From the NCBI GenBank assembly GCA_050291465.1, contig JBNKJV010000014.1, positions 1 to 64,000 of the forward strand: a DNA stretch of 64,000 bases, in the 5' to 3' direction. Numbering within the stretch: position 1 is the stretch's first letter; each line of letters begins with the position of its first letter. Shown here one piece after another: positions 14,541 to 23,631 of this stretch. Origin of the DNA: CBFDBF01 sp050291465. Its GTDB lineage: Bacteria > Pseudomonadota > Gammaproteobacteria > Chromatiales > Chromatiaceae. A program made the translations under genes and the position numbers. Below the pieces are notes generated by a model, which saw nothing but the letters and a program-made list of their open reading frames with translations, did no database searches and was not told the DNA's origin.

Positions 14541-16373
14541 CTATTTCTTGAAACCGGGCAGTTTTTTCCCGGTCTGTTGTGCCAGGGATCTTACGCGGAC
14601 CCCCATCGGTGGCACCACTTCCGAATCGATATAGACGTCCAGCAGGGTCGGTCCCCTGCGCCGGCATATGGCATCGATATCCAGCTTGGCCATGTCTCTG
14701 GCGGTGCGAATCCGGAAGGCCTGTACCCCCATGGCTTCAGCCACTGCACAGAAATCGATAGAGGGGAGTTGATAGCCGATCTCCTCGGCTCCGCCCAAGC
14801 GCTGACCATGTTTTACCATGCCCAGGGCCTGATCGTTCAAAATGACGTAAACCACACAGGCCTTCTCCGCAACGGCTACAGTGATCTCCTGGCCGCTCAT
14901 CAGATAACTGCCGTCGCCGGTGATGCACACCGTTGGAACCTCCGGATTGCCAAGCGCGGTCCCCACCGAGGCGCCGATGGCCCAGCCCATGGTGCCGAAG
15001 CCCATCCCCACGCGGTAGTTTCCAGGCCGGCGAGGGTGAAGATAGTGGGTGGTCCAGACAAAACTGTTGCCGGCATCCGCCAGAAAACGGGTTTCCGGCG
15101 GGAACAGGCGGGTGAGTTCGCAGATGAGCCGTTGCGGTGTGATGTTTCCGTCGTCATAACGGTATTTGGGCGCATCCTGCAGGGTGATCTGTCGGGGTGC
15201 GCACCGGGTTCGATCGTCGTTACGGCGATCAGAAGGTATGTCGGTCGATACCGGGGCACCGGTTTGCTTCTCGTCCTGATAGGGTTGGCGTTTCCCCTGT
15301 TCCTTGGTGTACTCCACCAGCCGCTTGAAGATGGCGCCGATATGCCCGTACAGGTGCATGCGCGCCATGGGGGAACGGGAGAAGTTGTCCGCGATATCGT
15401 CGATGTGGATAAGTTTTTCATTGAGCAGCGCCATACGATCCCAGCCGCTGGTGGCGAATTCATCCAAACTGGTTCCGATCGCCAGGATACAGTCTGTATT
15501 TTCATCCATCAGGATCTGCCGGGCGCTTTCGTGCCCCGCAAACCCGAAGACACCTCGATACAGGGGATGATAGACATCAACCCAGGTCTTGCCCTGCGGG
15601 GTAGTGACGACAAAGGCGCCGGTAAGCGCGGCGAACTTCATGACCGCGCCGATGGCATTGCCGCATCCGTGGCCCACCACCAGGACTATCTGCTTCGACT
15701 CCTCAAGTATCGAACGCAGGCGTCCCAGGGTGCCGTTGTCCAGCAGGGCATGCTCCTGAATCAGATCCTGCAGGCGTGACTCGGGTGCGGTTCGTTGCCA
15801 GGGGGTGCTGAAGACGTCGCGGGGGATGCTCAGGTGCGACGGGCCGCGCGGAGAACGAAAAGCCGCCATCACGGCCGCGATCAATTTGCCCTCCAACTGC
15901 TCAGGATGCGATACCAGGGTGTTATAGACGCAGCAATGCCGGAACATGCTGACGGTGTTGATCGCCGTGCAGGAAGACTCCTGCAGGGCCCTGCGGCCGA
16001 AATTGGGCAATGCGGTCTGGGCGCTGATCACCAGCATCGGAGTATTGTCGGCAAAGGCCGTTGCCACGCCGGTTATCAGGTTGGTCGCGCCCGGTCCGGT
16101 GGTGGCGCAACAGACCCCGAGTTTGCCGGTTTCGCGGGTATAGCCGTCGGCCATGAAGGCAGCCCCGGTCTCGTGGCGCGATACGACGCTGCGAATACCC
16201 CCTCGGCGCTCACTTCTGGCCAACGCGTTATATAAAGGCTCAATGGCGCCTCCCGGAACTCCGAAGATGTATTCCACACCCAGTTGTTCCAGGTAAGTGA
16301 CGAAGAGGTCACTTAGATCGGTTATCCCATCCGCTGTATGGCCATCGTCGTTATTGAGTTCATTACGACGCAT
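14541..16373 (-). CDS. Thiamine-diphosphate enzyme, acetolactate synthase-like
   Basis: A 610-residue enzyme of the acetolactate synthase/benzoylformate decarboxylase superfamily. The catalytic Glu is E68 in VVSRHETGAAFMADGY. CCATTGPGATNLITGVATA is the typical pyrimidine-domain signature, and the cofactor motif GDGSYLMSGQEITVAV...ILNDQALG is near the C-terminus. It probably decarboxylates a 2-oxo acid and adds the carbanion to an acceptor. It is first in a minus-strand operon with two citrate-synthase-like genes, not with an ilvH/ilvN regulatory subunit, so branched-chain amino acid synthesis is unlikely. An acidic insert around residues 355-400 (EKQTGAPVSTDIPSDRRNDD) is unusual. Confidence 0.85.
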   Translation of the reverse strand: MRRNELNNDDGHTADGITDLSDLFVTYLEQLGVEYIFGVPGGAIEPLYNALARSERRGGIRSVVSRHETGAAFMADGYTRETGKLGVCCATTGPGATNLITGVATAFADNTPMLVISAQTALPNFGRRALQESSCTAINTVSMFRHCCVYNTLVSHPEQLEGKLIAAVMAAFRSPRGPSHLSIPRDVFSTPWQRTAPESRLQDLIQEHALLDNGTLGRLRSILEESKQIVLVVGHGCGNAIGAVMKFAALTGAFVVTTPQGKTWVDVYHPLYRGVFGFAGHESARQILMDENTDCILAIGTSLDEFATSGWDRMALLNEKLIHIDDIADNFSRSPMARMHLYGHIGAIFKRLVEYTKEQGKRQPYQDEKQTGAPVSTDIPSDRRNDDRTRCAPRQITLQDAPKYRYDDGNITPQRLICELTRLFPPETRFLADAGNSFVWTTHYLHPRRPGNYRVGMGFGTMGWAIGASVGTALGNPEVPTVCITGDGSYLMSGQEITVAVAEKACVVYVILNDQALGMVKHGQRLGGAEEIGYQLPSIDFCAVAEAMGVQAFRIRTARDMAKLDIDAICRRRGPTLLDVYIDSEVVPPMGVRVRSLAQQTGKKLPGFKK

Positions 16374-16700
16374 GATGTGGTTTAAATTCTATTGATATTC
16401 TAGTTGAAGGAACACTCATATGTCGGGTGAAGAATAAGAATAAGAATAAGAAAGAGCGGGTGTTATTGCCTGGTGTATCCATATTGTCCGGTACCGATGT
16501 TTGTTTGTATTCAGGAGACATCGGCAGCTGGAAACAGTTCTGAAGGTTTTTTGATCTGGGACCCAGTTATCGGAGTCCTCGGTGGGGTCCGGCGGGGAGG
16601 GCTGCGCGTACGCTCAGACAGGCTGGCGAAAACGGCGTATTTCAGGATAAAGTAGCGGTGGTCGTTGTGTAATCACAATAACAGAATAGGGAGAAAGACC
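16374..16700. other. Intergenic region with AAGAAT hexamer repeat
   Basis: A 327-base gap between the divergent thiamine enzyme and VPAPS-protein genes. It holds AAGAAT three times plus AAGAAA in tandem (16430-16453), the only clear simple repeat here. The rest shows no recognisable gene; a frame at 16473-16655 has no family support. Both divergent promoters must lie here but cannot be placed with confidence. Confidence 0.5.
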
Positions 16701-17555
16701 ATGTGCAGAAGGAAGCAGACGCAGATTTGCCCGATCGTGTTGTTCATTCTGGGCCTTTTCCTGGTCACCACGGCTCAGGCGGCTCCATACAACTTCCAGC
16801 TGGATCGTTTTGAATTGGTTGGGAATTCTCCTTTCAGCGCCGTCGATGAGTTCGATGACGGCAGCCTGGATTTGGCATTCTGGGAGATCTATGACGATAC
16901 CGTGATCGAATCCGGCTCTACAGTGAGCTTTCGCAACCCTGGAACACCTAACCAGGGTGAGCTCGGTACATTATCGATTGAAAGCGAGATGAGCTACATC
17001 CACGGCAATTACCCCATAACGGACGCCGCCGGCGACTATGTGGTGACCTCGACCTGGCTACCGACAATACCGGGTGTTAATCAATTGTACTGGATGAAGT
17101 TGATCACGGATGAAAACCTGGTTGAACGGGAACGTATCCAGATTGGCGTGGCCAATTTTGACACGGATATTTCCGGGTACCTCGGATTGCCTTCCGGTCC
17201 CCTGGTGTTTTTTGGCCGTTCGGCGGATATTCCGGGTGGGGATTTCGCCTTTCAGGGTTTTACCTTTACGCCAAGTGATCTGGCAGGGGATATATTGCTT
17301 CGTCTGGCGTTTGATGCGGATCAGGAACTATTTGCGGGTTCCTTCAGCCTGGACGGGGGGGCCGGTTTCCTCAACCCCTTCACGGACGTGGCGGCGAACG
17401 ACGCAAGAATTCTGGATCACGCGGAACTGGTAATAGGTGTGGAGTCCTGGGAGGTTGTTGAAGCCGTTCCGGCCCCTTCCGTACTGTTGCTTATGCTTCC
17501 CGGCCTTGCCTTTTTGGGCAGGATGAAATCATTGCGCCGGGGAAAGCCCGACTGA
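16701..17555 (+). CDS. Exported protein with VPAPS/PEP-CTERM-like sorting tail
   Basis: A 284-residue protein from ATG 16701 (GGGAGAAAG upstream). The N-terminus has a signal peptide (CPIVLFILGLFLVTTAQA). The body is a beta-rich, acidic domain beginning FDDGSLDLAFWEIYDD, similar to lectin-like/DUF1349-like folds. The C-terminus VPAPSVLLLMLPGLAFLGRM followed by KSLRRGKPD has the three parts of an exosortase substrate: a VPxPS motif, a hydrophobic helix and a basic end. It is likely processed by an exosortase encoded elsewhere and delivered to the surface or extracellular matrix. Confidence 0.75.
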   Translation: MCRRKQTQICPIVLFILGLFLVTTAQAAPYNFQLDRFELVGNSPFSAVDEFDDGSLDLAFWEIYDDTVIESGSTVSFRNPGTPNQGELGTLSIESEMSYIHGNYPITDAAGDYVVTSTWLPTIPGVNQLYWMKLITDENLVERERIQIGVANFDTDISGYLGLPSGPLVFFGRSADIPGGDFAFQGFTFTPSDLAGDILLRLAFDADQELFAGSFSLDGGAGFLNPFTDVAANDARILDHAELVIGVESWEVVEAVPAPSVLLLMLPGLAFLGRMKSLRRGKPD

Positions 17556-17623
17556 GTGGGGAAAAGCCTACCTGGGGGATCCCTGTTCCGTCGTCTGAAA
17601 GCGGGAGTGGAACAATATACGGC

Positions 17624-19399
17624 TCAGGCGGGATCGGGTCCCGCAGGCACCACCCGATTTCGTCCCTCCTGTTTTGCCCGGTAGAGGGCGGAATCAACCA
17701 TCTGGAGTAATCGTTCAATGGTCCTACCGTGTTGTGGTGCCGTGGCCACACCAAATGAAACCGTGATCTCGGGTAGTGATTCGCCGTTCAAGGAGAGGGA
17801 TAGGGCCTCGACAGTGGCGCGGGCCTTTTCCGCAACCGCCAGTGCGCCCTCCAGATCCGTCTCCGGCAGCAGCAACAGGAACTCCTCACCGCCGTAGCGG
17901 AATATGGCATCGTGTTTGCGCAGCAGTTCCCATACCGACCGAGCCACTTCCTTCAGCACATAGTCACCGGTGATATGCCCTAAATCGTCGTTGATGCGCT
18001 TGAAATGATCGATGTCGAACATTACCAGTGACAGCGGGTGGTCGTAGCGCTTGGCTCTTGAAAGTTCTTCCAGCAGATCCCCCTCCAGCCGGTGCCGGTT
18101 GTAGGCGCCGGTCAGGGCGTCGTGTTCCGCCTCGTGCTGCAATAGGCGGTTGGCTTCCTCCACTTCTTCAGTCAGCGCGTCGATGAATTGAAACAGTCTG
18201 CTGGTTACGCGGATGTGGCGCATGCGATAGCGATCGCCGTCGTTGTAGACTTTTGCATCGCCGCTTATTGCAGAGTGCCGTTTTTCACCTTCCCGCATGG
18301 CGACGACCACCTGGCTGGAATTCAACAACTGTGGTTTCCCGCCAAGAGGGATGAACTCTCCATAGGTGAAAAAACCGGCTGCCGGCGCGAGCTTCTGGAA
18401 GGGCCGGGTCTCAAGCCTGGTCTCCTGCTGCAGGAAGAAACGGCGGCAGACGCAGGAGTAGAGAAGAATCGCCTCCGGCTGGAACGCTTCCAAAACGGCG
18501 ACAGTGCCGCGGGTATCTTCCATGACGGTGTCGATGTCGAGATATCCGAGACGGGCACTTTCGCCGTTGTATACGTCGGCCACCAGGGACACCGAGCCGT
18601 CTTCATCGCAGGTGACGGGGTTGCGCGCCAGTATCTGGCCATCCCGTTCCACCAGCAGCGGAAACTCCAGCAGAAACAGTTCCTCGCCGGGTTCGATACT
18701 GAGATAACGGCTATAAACGTTGAACGCCGGCTGATTGTCGATAGTGCAGATCCTGTTGTCCTCGACGTCGGTAAGGGTCAGGCGCGGACCCAACCCCTCC
18801 CATCCAAAGAACAGGTCCGTTGCGATGTGCAGGGTCTCACTCTGGAAACCGATCGCGAATACTCCGGACTCGAACGTCTTCTCGGTGTTGAATACGAATG
18901 ATTTCCCGCTTTCCTCGTCGGTGCCCGCTCCGCCGCCAAACAGCGTCACCCCGGGGAGCGACGTGTTGAAGCCGTCAAGCAGGCGAGCGCAATCGAGATT
19001 TGTCGGCGGCGCCAGCATGAGGACGCCCTGTAAATGATTGAGATCGGAGAATGTTCGGCCGATTACCTCGCCGGTGGCGTATTCCTCACCGCGACGGCAC
19101 TCAAGAAGCAAGGGATGGAGCCTGGTTGAGAAGAAACTGAGCAGCGACAGTACCGTTGTTCCGGTCTGAACATTGCCTTCGGAAATCTCACCGCTGGAGG
19201 AAACGCCCGCGACAACGGCCTGCGGTAATGATTTTCTGATTTGGCACGTTAACGATTCAATCCACGAAGTATCCGCGCGTCCGGAGAAGATCTGAATCAA
19301 TATTGCACTGGCGGAGACCGTCGCCTCGTGTACCTCCGGTTGCTCAAGGAATTCCGCTATATCCTGAGAGTTGTTGATGTTTGCGACAAAATGTTTCAT
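17624..19399 (-). CDS. FIST-domain diguanylate cyclase
   Basis: A 591-residue signalling protein. Residues 1 to about 390 form the FIST N and FIST C sensory domains (VVAGVSSSGEISEG, GVTLFGGGAGTDEESG, LYSCVCRRFFLQQET, GFFTYGEFIPLGG), which are thought to bind small ligands such as amino acids. A coiled linker (ALTEEVEEANRLLQHEAEHD) leads to a GGDEF domain with DALTGAYNRHRLE and the intact active site RYGGEEF, so c-di-GMP synthesis is expected. There are no membrane segments, so it is a cytoplasmic sensor. It stands next to an HDOD gene on the same strand. Confidence 0.93.
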   Translation of the reverse strand: MKHFVANINNSQDIAEFLEQPEVHEATVSASAILIQIFSGRADTSWIESLTCQIRKSLPQAVVAGVSSSGEISEGNVQTGTTVLSLLSFFSTRLHPLLLECRRGEEYATGEVIGRTFSDLNHLQGVLMLAPPTNLDCARLLDGFNTSLPGVTLFGGGAGTDEESGKSFVFNTEKTFESGVFAIGFQSETLHIATDLFFGWEGLGPRLTLTDVEDNRICTIDNQPAFNVYSRYLSIEPGEELFLLEFPLLVERDGQILARNPVTCDEDGSVSLVADVYNGESARLGYLDIDTVMEDTRGTVAVLEAFQPEAILLYSCVCRRFFLQQETRLETRPFQKLAPAAGFFTYGEFIPLGGKPQLLNSSQVVVAMREGEKRHSAISGDAKVYNDGDRYRMRHIRVTSRLFQFIDALTEEVEEANRLLQHEAEHDALTGAYNRHRLEGDLLEELSRAKRYDHPLSLVMFDIDHFKRINDDLGHITGDYVLKEVARSVWELLRKHDAIFRYGGEEFLLLLPETDLEGALAVAEKARATVEALSLSLNGESLPEITVSFGVATAPQHGRTIERLLQMVDSALYRAKQEGRNRVVPAGPDPA

Positions 19400-19619
19400 C
19401 GCTAAATCCTATGCAAACAGTTTTTCCGGCTTCCTATCCAGAATTTTAGGTGCTCAAGTTAAAGATGTCTTAAGGATTCTATGTTGTTTTCTCCCTCCAT
19501 CTGCAGGGGAGGTTAAGGGGGGCGTTTGAGGAGGCTGTCGCCCCCCCTGTTGTCCCCCCTGGAAGGTGTGCGTGTTCCTCCATCGCGCGCGTAAGTGGGG
19601 ATGCTGTGCAGTGTCCGAG

Positions 19620-20456
19620 TCAGCTCAAAAACATATCCTCGACCTCCTTTACCTCTTCCGCCATTCCTTCAATGGCGACGATTTCGATTTCCGGTTCAAG
19701 GCCGACTTTGGCGAATGCCGGAATCCGGCTCCAGTCGGCCTGGGCCGAGGGGTGATGGGAGGGCAGGGATTGGAGGCGGGAAACCAGGACCACATCCACG
19801 TAGTCCGCCTGCGGTCCACCGTCGTATTCCAGGTTCTGGTAGTTCTCAGGGACGGAAATAAGGGTTGCCGGGAAGTTCCACTCCTCCAGGATCTGTTTCC
19901 CGATTATCGGGTTGAGATTCTCCACCAGATGGTCCAACTGTTCTTCGCTGCGCATCAGCTCCGGATGGGCGTCGGCCATCATCAGGACGGGCAGACTTCC
20001 GATGTTGTGTATCAGGCCCGCGAGCATCGCCTGTTCGGAATCGAGGTGGGGGAGTTGGTTCGCCAGGGCCCTGGATATCGCCGCGACTTTAACCCCTTCT
20101 TCCCAAACCGCTCGCAGGTGCTTATCCAGGGTGTGGGATGTAGCCTGGAATATCTGTTTCATGGCAAGGCTGGTGATCAGGTTGCGCACCAGATTGTTTC
20201 CCAGACGGTTTACCGCCATCTGGATGTTCTCTATAGGCACCCGGCCACGGTAAAGCGGACTGTTTGCAACCTGTAACAATCGCGCGGCAAGGGCTCCGTC
20301 GGTGGCGACGATATCCGCAATCTGTTTGCTGGTAACGTTTTCGCTCTCCATGGCATCGCGTACCCGGAGGGCTACCTCAGGCAGCGTGGGCAGGGTTATC
20401 TTATTCTCGTGAATGGCGGATTGGAGTTCGGTAAGGAATTCCTGTTCGTTGATCAT
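19620..20456 (-). CDS. HDOD-domain protein
   Basis: A 278-residue HDOD protein: LPTLPEVALRVRDAMESENVTSKQIADIVATDGALAARLLQVANSP and LGNNLVRNLITSLAMKQIF are the hallmark, followed by ALANQLPHLDSEQAMLAGLIHNIGSLPVLM. The HD metal pair is degenerate (LIHNIG), as is normal for HDOD, so it is likely a non-enzymatic signalling scaffold. It is transcribed in the same direction as the FIST-GGDEF gene 220 bases downstream of its stop. Confidence 0.93.
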   Translation of the reverse strand: MINEQEFLTELQSAIHENKITLPTLPEVALRVRDAMESENVTSKQIADIVATDGALAARLLQVANSPLYRGRVPIENIQMAVNRLGNNLVRNLITSLAMKQIFQATSHTLDKHLRAVWEEGVKVAAISRALANQLPHLDSEQAMLAGLIHNIGSLPVLMMADAHPELMRSEEQLDHLVENLNPIIGKQILEEWNFPATLISVPENYQNLEYDGGPQADYVDVVLVSRLQSLPSHHPSAQADWSRIPAFAKVGLEPEIEIVAIEGMAEEVKEVEDMFLS

Positions 20457-20669
20457 AGCTACACAGTACTCTTGAGGTTGATTTGACCTGGTTCCCTATT
20501 TTTTCGAGAGGAAATGGTGCCGCGCGGCCCATCCGTTCCTAAGTGTATATATTGGCAGGATGCCGCAAAAGTAAAGTAAATTCCGGCCGCCGGCTGGCGG
20601 CGGGCATAGTTCGCTCCATAAAGGGTATCCGCGGCTGTTTATCTTTAAATATCAACAGATTAAAGTTGA

Positions 20670-21707
20670 TTATTCCTCTTCTTCAAGGAGGTAGGGGAGA
20701 GAACGAAACTCCAGCTGCGGTCCCGTGGGGCTGTCCATATGCAGATCGCCCCGTTCGAACCCTTCATCCGTCACCACCAGTAGCAGCTCGTAACCCCCTT
20801 CGGGGGAGGGCCTGGCGTCCACCACCGTACCTGTTCCCTGAGCCGAATCCCCGGGCTCCTCAGCAAAGATTTCCTCACCGGCCCGGGGTTGCCTGTCACC
20901 CGTCACATAGGCGAGGCGCATGCGGCGCTTCAACTTGCCCAGATATTTCATGCGTGCCACAACCTCCTGGCCCACATAACAGCCCTTGGTGAAACTGACA
21001 CCGTCCACCAGCTGCATATTGGCCATCTGGGGTACGAAGGATTCGGAAGTTGCGCAGTAGACCGTGGGAATTCCGGCGCGGATATCCAGCAGTGCCCAGT
21101 GATCGGCTGTGGCGGGAGAGGCTGCTTCCTTTACCCCGTTCCAAAGATCCATTATGGCCTCGCAAGGACCGATGGCCTCGAATCGCTCGATCGTGCCGGG
21201 TAACCGCAGTAGGGTTACGCCGTCCGTCCGGGAGACATCGCCGGCGGCGGCAGGGATTTCAGGGAACACCTTGTTCAGGAGCTGGTGTGCGCAGGACCCC
21301 GCCAGACCGATGCGAACCAATTGATCGCTGACGTCGTCGATGGCTACCTTTGACATAAGGATGAATAGGGTGAGCCGTTTCTGAATGGGCTCGAGCAGTT
21401 CCCTCGGCATCTGGAGAAAGAATGCGTCGTCACGGAAAAACACCCGGAAGTTCGCCAGCATCCGTCCCTGGGGCGTGCAGTATCCGCTCATCTGGCTGCG
21501 TTTCCCGGTGAGCGACTTGATGTCGTTGGTGAGCTGCCCTTGGAGAAAATCCGCCGCATCTTCACCGCTGATCCGGAGCAGCCCGAGATGGGAGAGGTCG
21601 TGGAGGGCACAATCCGGGAAAGGCACGGCCTCCGCCAGGTGTGCAACACCCTGTTCATCAACCGTAGCGGATCCGGATTCGAGGAAGGTTTTCCATTCGG
21701 GATTCAT
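20670..21707 (-). CDS. ygfZ: Folate-binding protein YgfZ (GcvT-like)
   Basis: A 345-residue tetrahydrofolate-dependent protein involved in Fe-S cluster maintenance, including for the tRNA thiotransferase MiaB. The defining motif KGCYVGQEVVARMKYLGKLKRRM, with the essential Cys, is present. The N-terminal SGEDAADFLQGQLTNDI and GYCTPQGRMLANFRV are GcvT-like. It is divergent from the RNase II-like gene, with 94 bases shared between them. Length is normal. Confidence 0.95.
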   Translation of the reverse strand: MNPEWKTFLESGSATVDEQGVAHLAEAVPFPDCALHDLSHLGLLRISGEDAADFLQGQLTNDIKSLTGKRSQMSGYCTPQGRMLANFRVFFRDDAFFLQMPRELLEPIQKRLTLFILMSKVAIDDVSDQLVRIGLAGSCAHQLLNKVFPEIPAAAGDVSRTDGVTLLRLPGTIERFEAIGPCEAIMDLWNGVKEAASPATADHWALLDIRAGIPTVYCATSESFVPQMANMQLVDGVSFTKGCYVGQEVVARMKYLGKLKRRMRLAYVTGDRQPRAGEEIFAEEPGDSAQGTGTVVDARPSPEGGYELLLVVTDEGFERGDLHMDSPTGPQLEFRSLPYLLEEEE

Positions 21708-21801
21708 CTAAACGTTCTCCAATTGGCGGTACTCTTCACGCTGAGACGGTATCATACCGGTTCTCGTGTAATCCAATAGGGCTCCGTCCCGTATTTCAAC
21801 A

Positions 21802-23625
21802 ATGTCCGATATTCCCTTAGCAAACGATAGCCTGGTGCTATACAAGTCAAAACCGGCGCGCGTGGTAGGCGTCGGTGACAAAATCGATATTGAGCTGGAA
21901 GGGAGCAAGATCAAGAGGGTGCGGCCAAAGGATATCGTTCCACTCCATCCGGGACCGGTGGGGAGCCTGGCGCAATTGCATCCGCAGGTTGGAAATGTGG
22001 ATGAAGCCTGGGAGTTGCTGGAGGGGGGAGAGACCAATCTTACGGAACTGGCGGAGCTGGTTTTTGGTGAATATTCTCCCGCCACCGCCTGGGCCGCCTG
22101 GGAGCTGCTGGCGGAGGGGCTCTACTTTGAAGGTGATCCCGATGCCGTTCGCCCCCGCAGTGCCGAGCAGATCGCCGCTGACCGGGCGGCACGGGAGGCC
22201 AGGGAATCGGCCAAACGGGAGTGGGATGAACTCCTTGAACACCTCAAGCGCAACACCTTCCTGGAGCAGGACCGGGAGCGGCTTCAGGAGGTTGAGAGAG
22301 TGGCTCTCAACCAGGCGGAGAGAAGCCGTATCCTCGGTGCGTTGGGGTATCCGGAAAAGTCCGAGAGCGCGCATCGCTTTCTGGTGGGGATCGGATATTG
22401 GGAACGGACGTTCAATCCCTATCCGCAGCGCCTCTCCCTGCCCACGGCGGATCCGGATCTGGCGGTGCCGGAGCTGCCCGGGGAGGAGCGCCGGGATCTG
22501 ACGCATCTTCCGGCCTATGCCATCGACGACGAGGAGACTCACGATCCGGATGACGCCCTGAGCCTGGAGGGAGACAGGATCTGGGTCCACGTGGCGGACG
22601 TGGCGGCGGTCGTAACCCCCGATTCGGAACTGGATCGGGAGGCACGGGCGCGGGGCGCCAACCTCTATCTGCCGGAGCGGATTCTGCACATGTTGCCGCC
22701 GGAGGTCACCGGGATACTGGGTCTCGGGCTGCAGCCGGTCTCGCCGGCACTCTCTTTCGGCTTCCGTCTGAACGACCGGCTGGAGCCGGTGGACATAGAT
22801 ATAACCCCGAGCTGGATCAGGGCCCTGCGTCACAGTTATGGCGATATAGACGGTCGGCTGGAGGAGGAGCCGTTCGCAACGCTTCTGGAACTGACCGATC
22901 GCTACCGGGAGCGGCGTAAAAGAGCCGGCGCCTCTAATCTCAATCTGCCCGAGGTGGCTGTTCGGGTACAGGATGGAAGGGTGGATATCCACTCCCTGAA
23001 ACGTACCGCCGCCAGGCAACTGGTGGCGGAGGCCATGACCATGGCCGGGGAGGCGGTGGCCCGCTATGCCCGGGAGCACGAAATCCCTGTTCCCTACGCA
23101 ACCCAGAAACCCCCGGAGAACCCGCGGGTTCCCCAGGGGCTGGCGGAGACCTACGGATACCGGCGACAACTGAAACCGGGGCAATCGAAAAGTACGGCAG
23201 AACCTCATGCGGGTTTGGGGCTGGAGAGCTACTGTCGTTCCACCAGTCCGCTGCGGCGCTATCTGGACCTGGTGGTTCATCAGCAGTTGCGCTGTCACCT
23301 GCGAGGGGGAGATTTGATGTCGGAACAACAGATCGCGGAACGTATCGCCATGTCGGAAAGCGGCTCCCGGGGGGTGCGCCGTGCGGAACGGCTCTCCAAT
23401 AACCACTGGAAGATGATCTATCTGTTGCAGAACCGGGCATGGCAGGGAAAGGGTACGGTAGTGGAGATGACGGAGAAACGGGCCACCATGATCATTCCTG
23501 AACTGGCACTGGAGACCAAGATTCGACTGCCCGGTGAGGTACCCCTCGATACGGAGCTGCAACTGGCGTTGCGAGAGGTGGATGTCCCGGAGCTTACGGC
23601 GTGGTTCAGGTTGATTGGGGAGTAG
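21802..23625 (+). CDS. RNase II/RNB-domain exoribonuclease
   Basis: A 607-residue protein of the VacB/RNase II family. An N-terminal region of about 215 residues is unlike classical RNase II cold-shock domains. The RNB domain begins LPAYAIDDEETHDPDDALSL, which carries the clustered Asp residues that bind two metal ions. The conserved SYCRSTSPLRRYLDLVVHQQL is present, and a short S1-like tail (GKGTVVEMTEKRATMIIP) ends the protein. It should degrade single-stranded RNA 3' to 5'. Similar 600-residue forms occur in several gammaproteobacteria and are distinct from rnb and rnr. Confidence 0.9.
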   Translation: MSDIPLANDSLVLYKSKPARVVGVGDKIDIELEGSKIKRVRPKDIVPLHPGPVGSLAQLHPQVGNVDEAWELLEGGETNLTELAELVFGEYSPATAWAAWELLAEGLYFEGDPDAVRPRSAEQIAADRAAREARESAKREWDELLEHLKRNTFLEQDRERLQEVERVALNQAERSRILGALGYPEKSESAHRFLVGIGYWERTFNPYPQRLSLPTADPDLAVPELPGEERRDLTHLPAYAIDDEETHDPDDALSLEGDRIWVHVADVAAVVTPDSELDREARARGANLYLPERILHMLPPEVTGILGLGLQPVSPALSFGFRLNDRLEPVDIDITPSWIRALRHSYGDIDGRLEEEPFATLLELTDRYRERRKRAGASNLNLPEVAVRVQDGRVDIHSLKRTAARQLVAEAMTMAGEAVARYAREHEIPVPYATQKPPENPRVPQGLAETYGYRRQLKPGQSKSTAEPHAGLGLESYCRSTSPLRRYLDLVVHQQLRCHLRGGDLMSEQQIAERIAMSESGSRGVRRAERLSNNHWKMIYLLQNRAWQGKGTVVEMTEKRATMIIPELALETKIRLPGEVPLDTELQLALREVDVPELTAWFRLIGE

Positions 23626-23631
23626 GAGATT

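Noticed and set aside
13926..15779. A 617-codon open frame on the plus strand
   Set aside because: It lies antisense to the citrate-synthase-like and thiamine-enzyme genes, which have clear motifs. Long antisense frames are common in GC-rich coding sequence, and this one shows no domain.
16473..16655. A 60-codon frame before the VPAPS protein
   Set aside because: No ribosome site, domain or homologue. More likely promoter DNA.
21847..23562. A 571-codon minus-strand frame
   Set aside because: Antisense to the RNB-domain ribonuclease gene, which has catalytic motifs.
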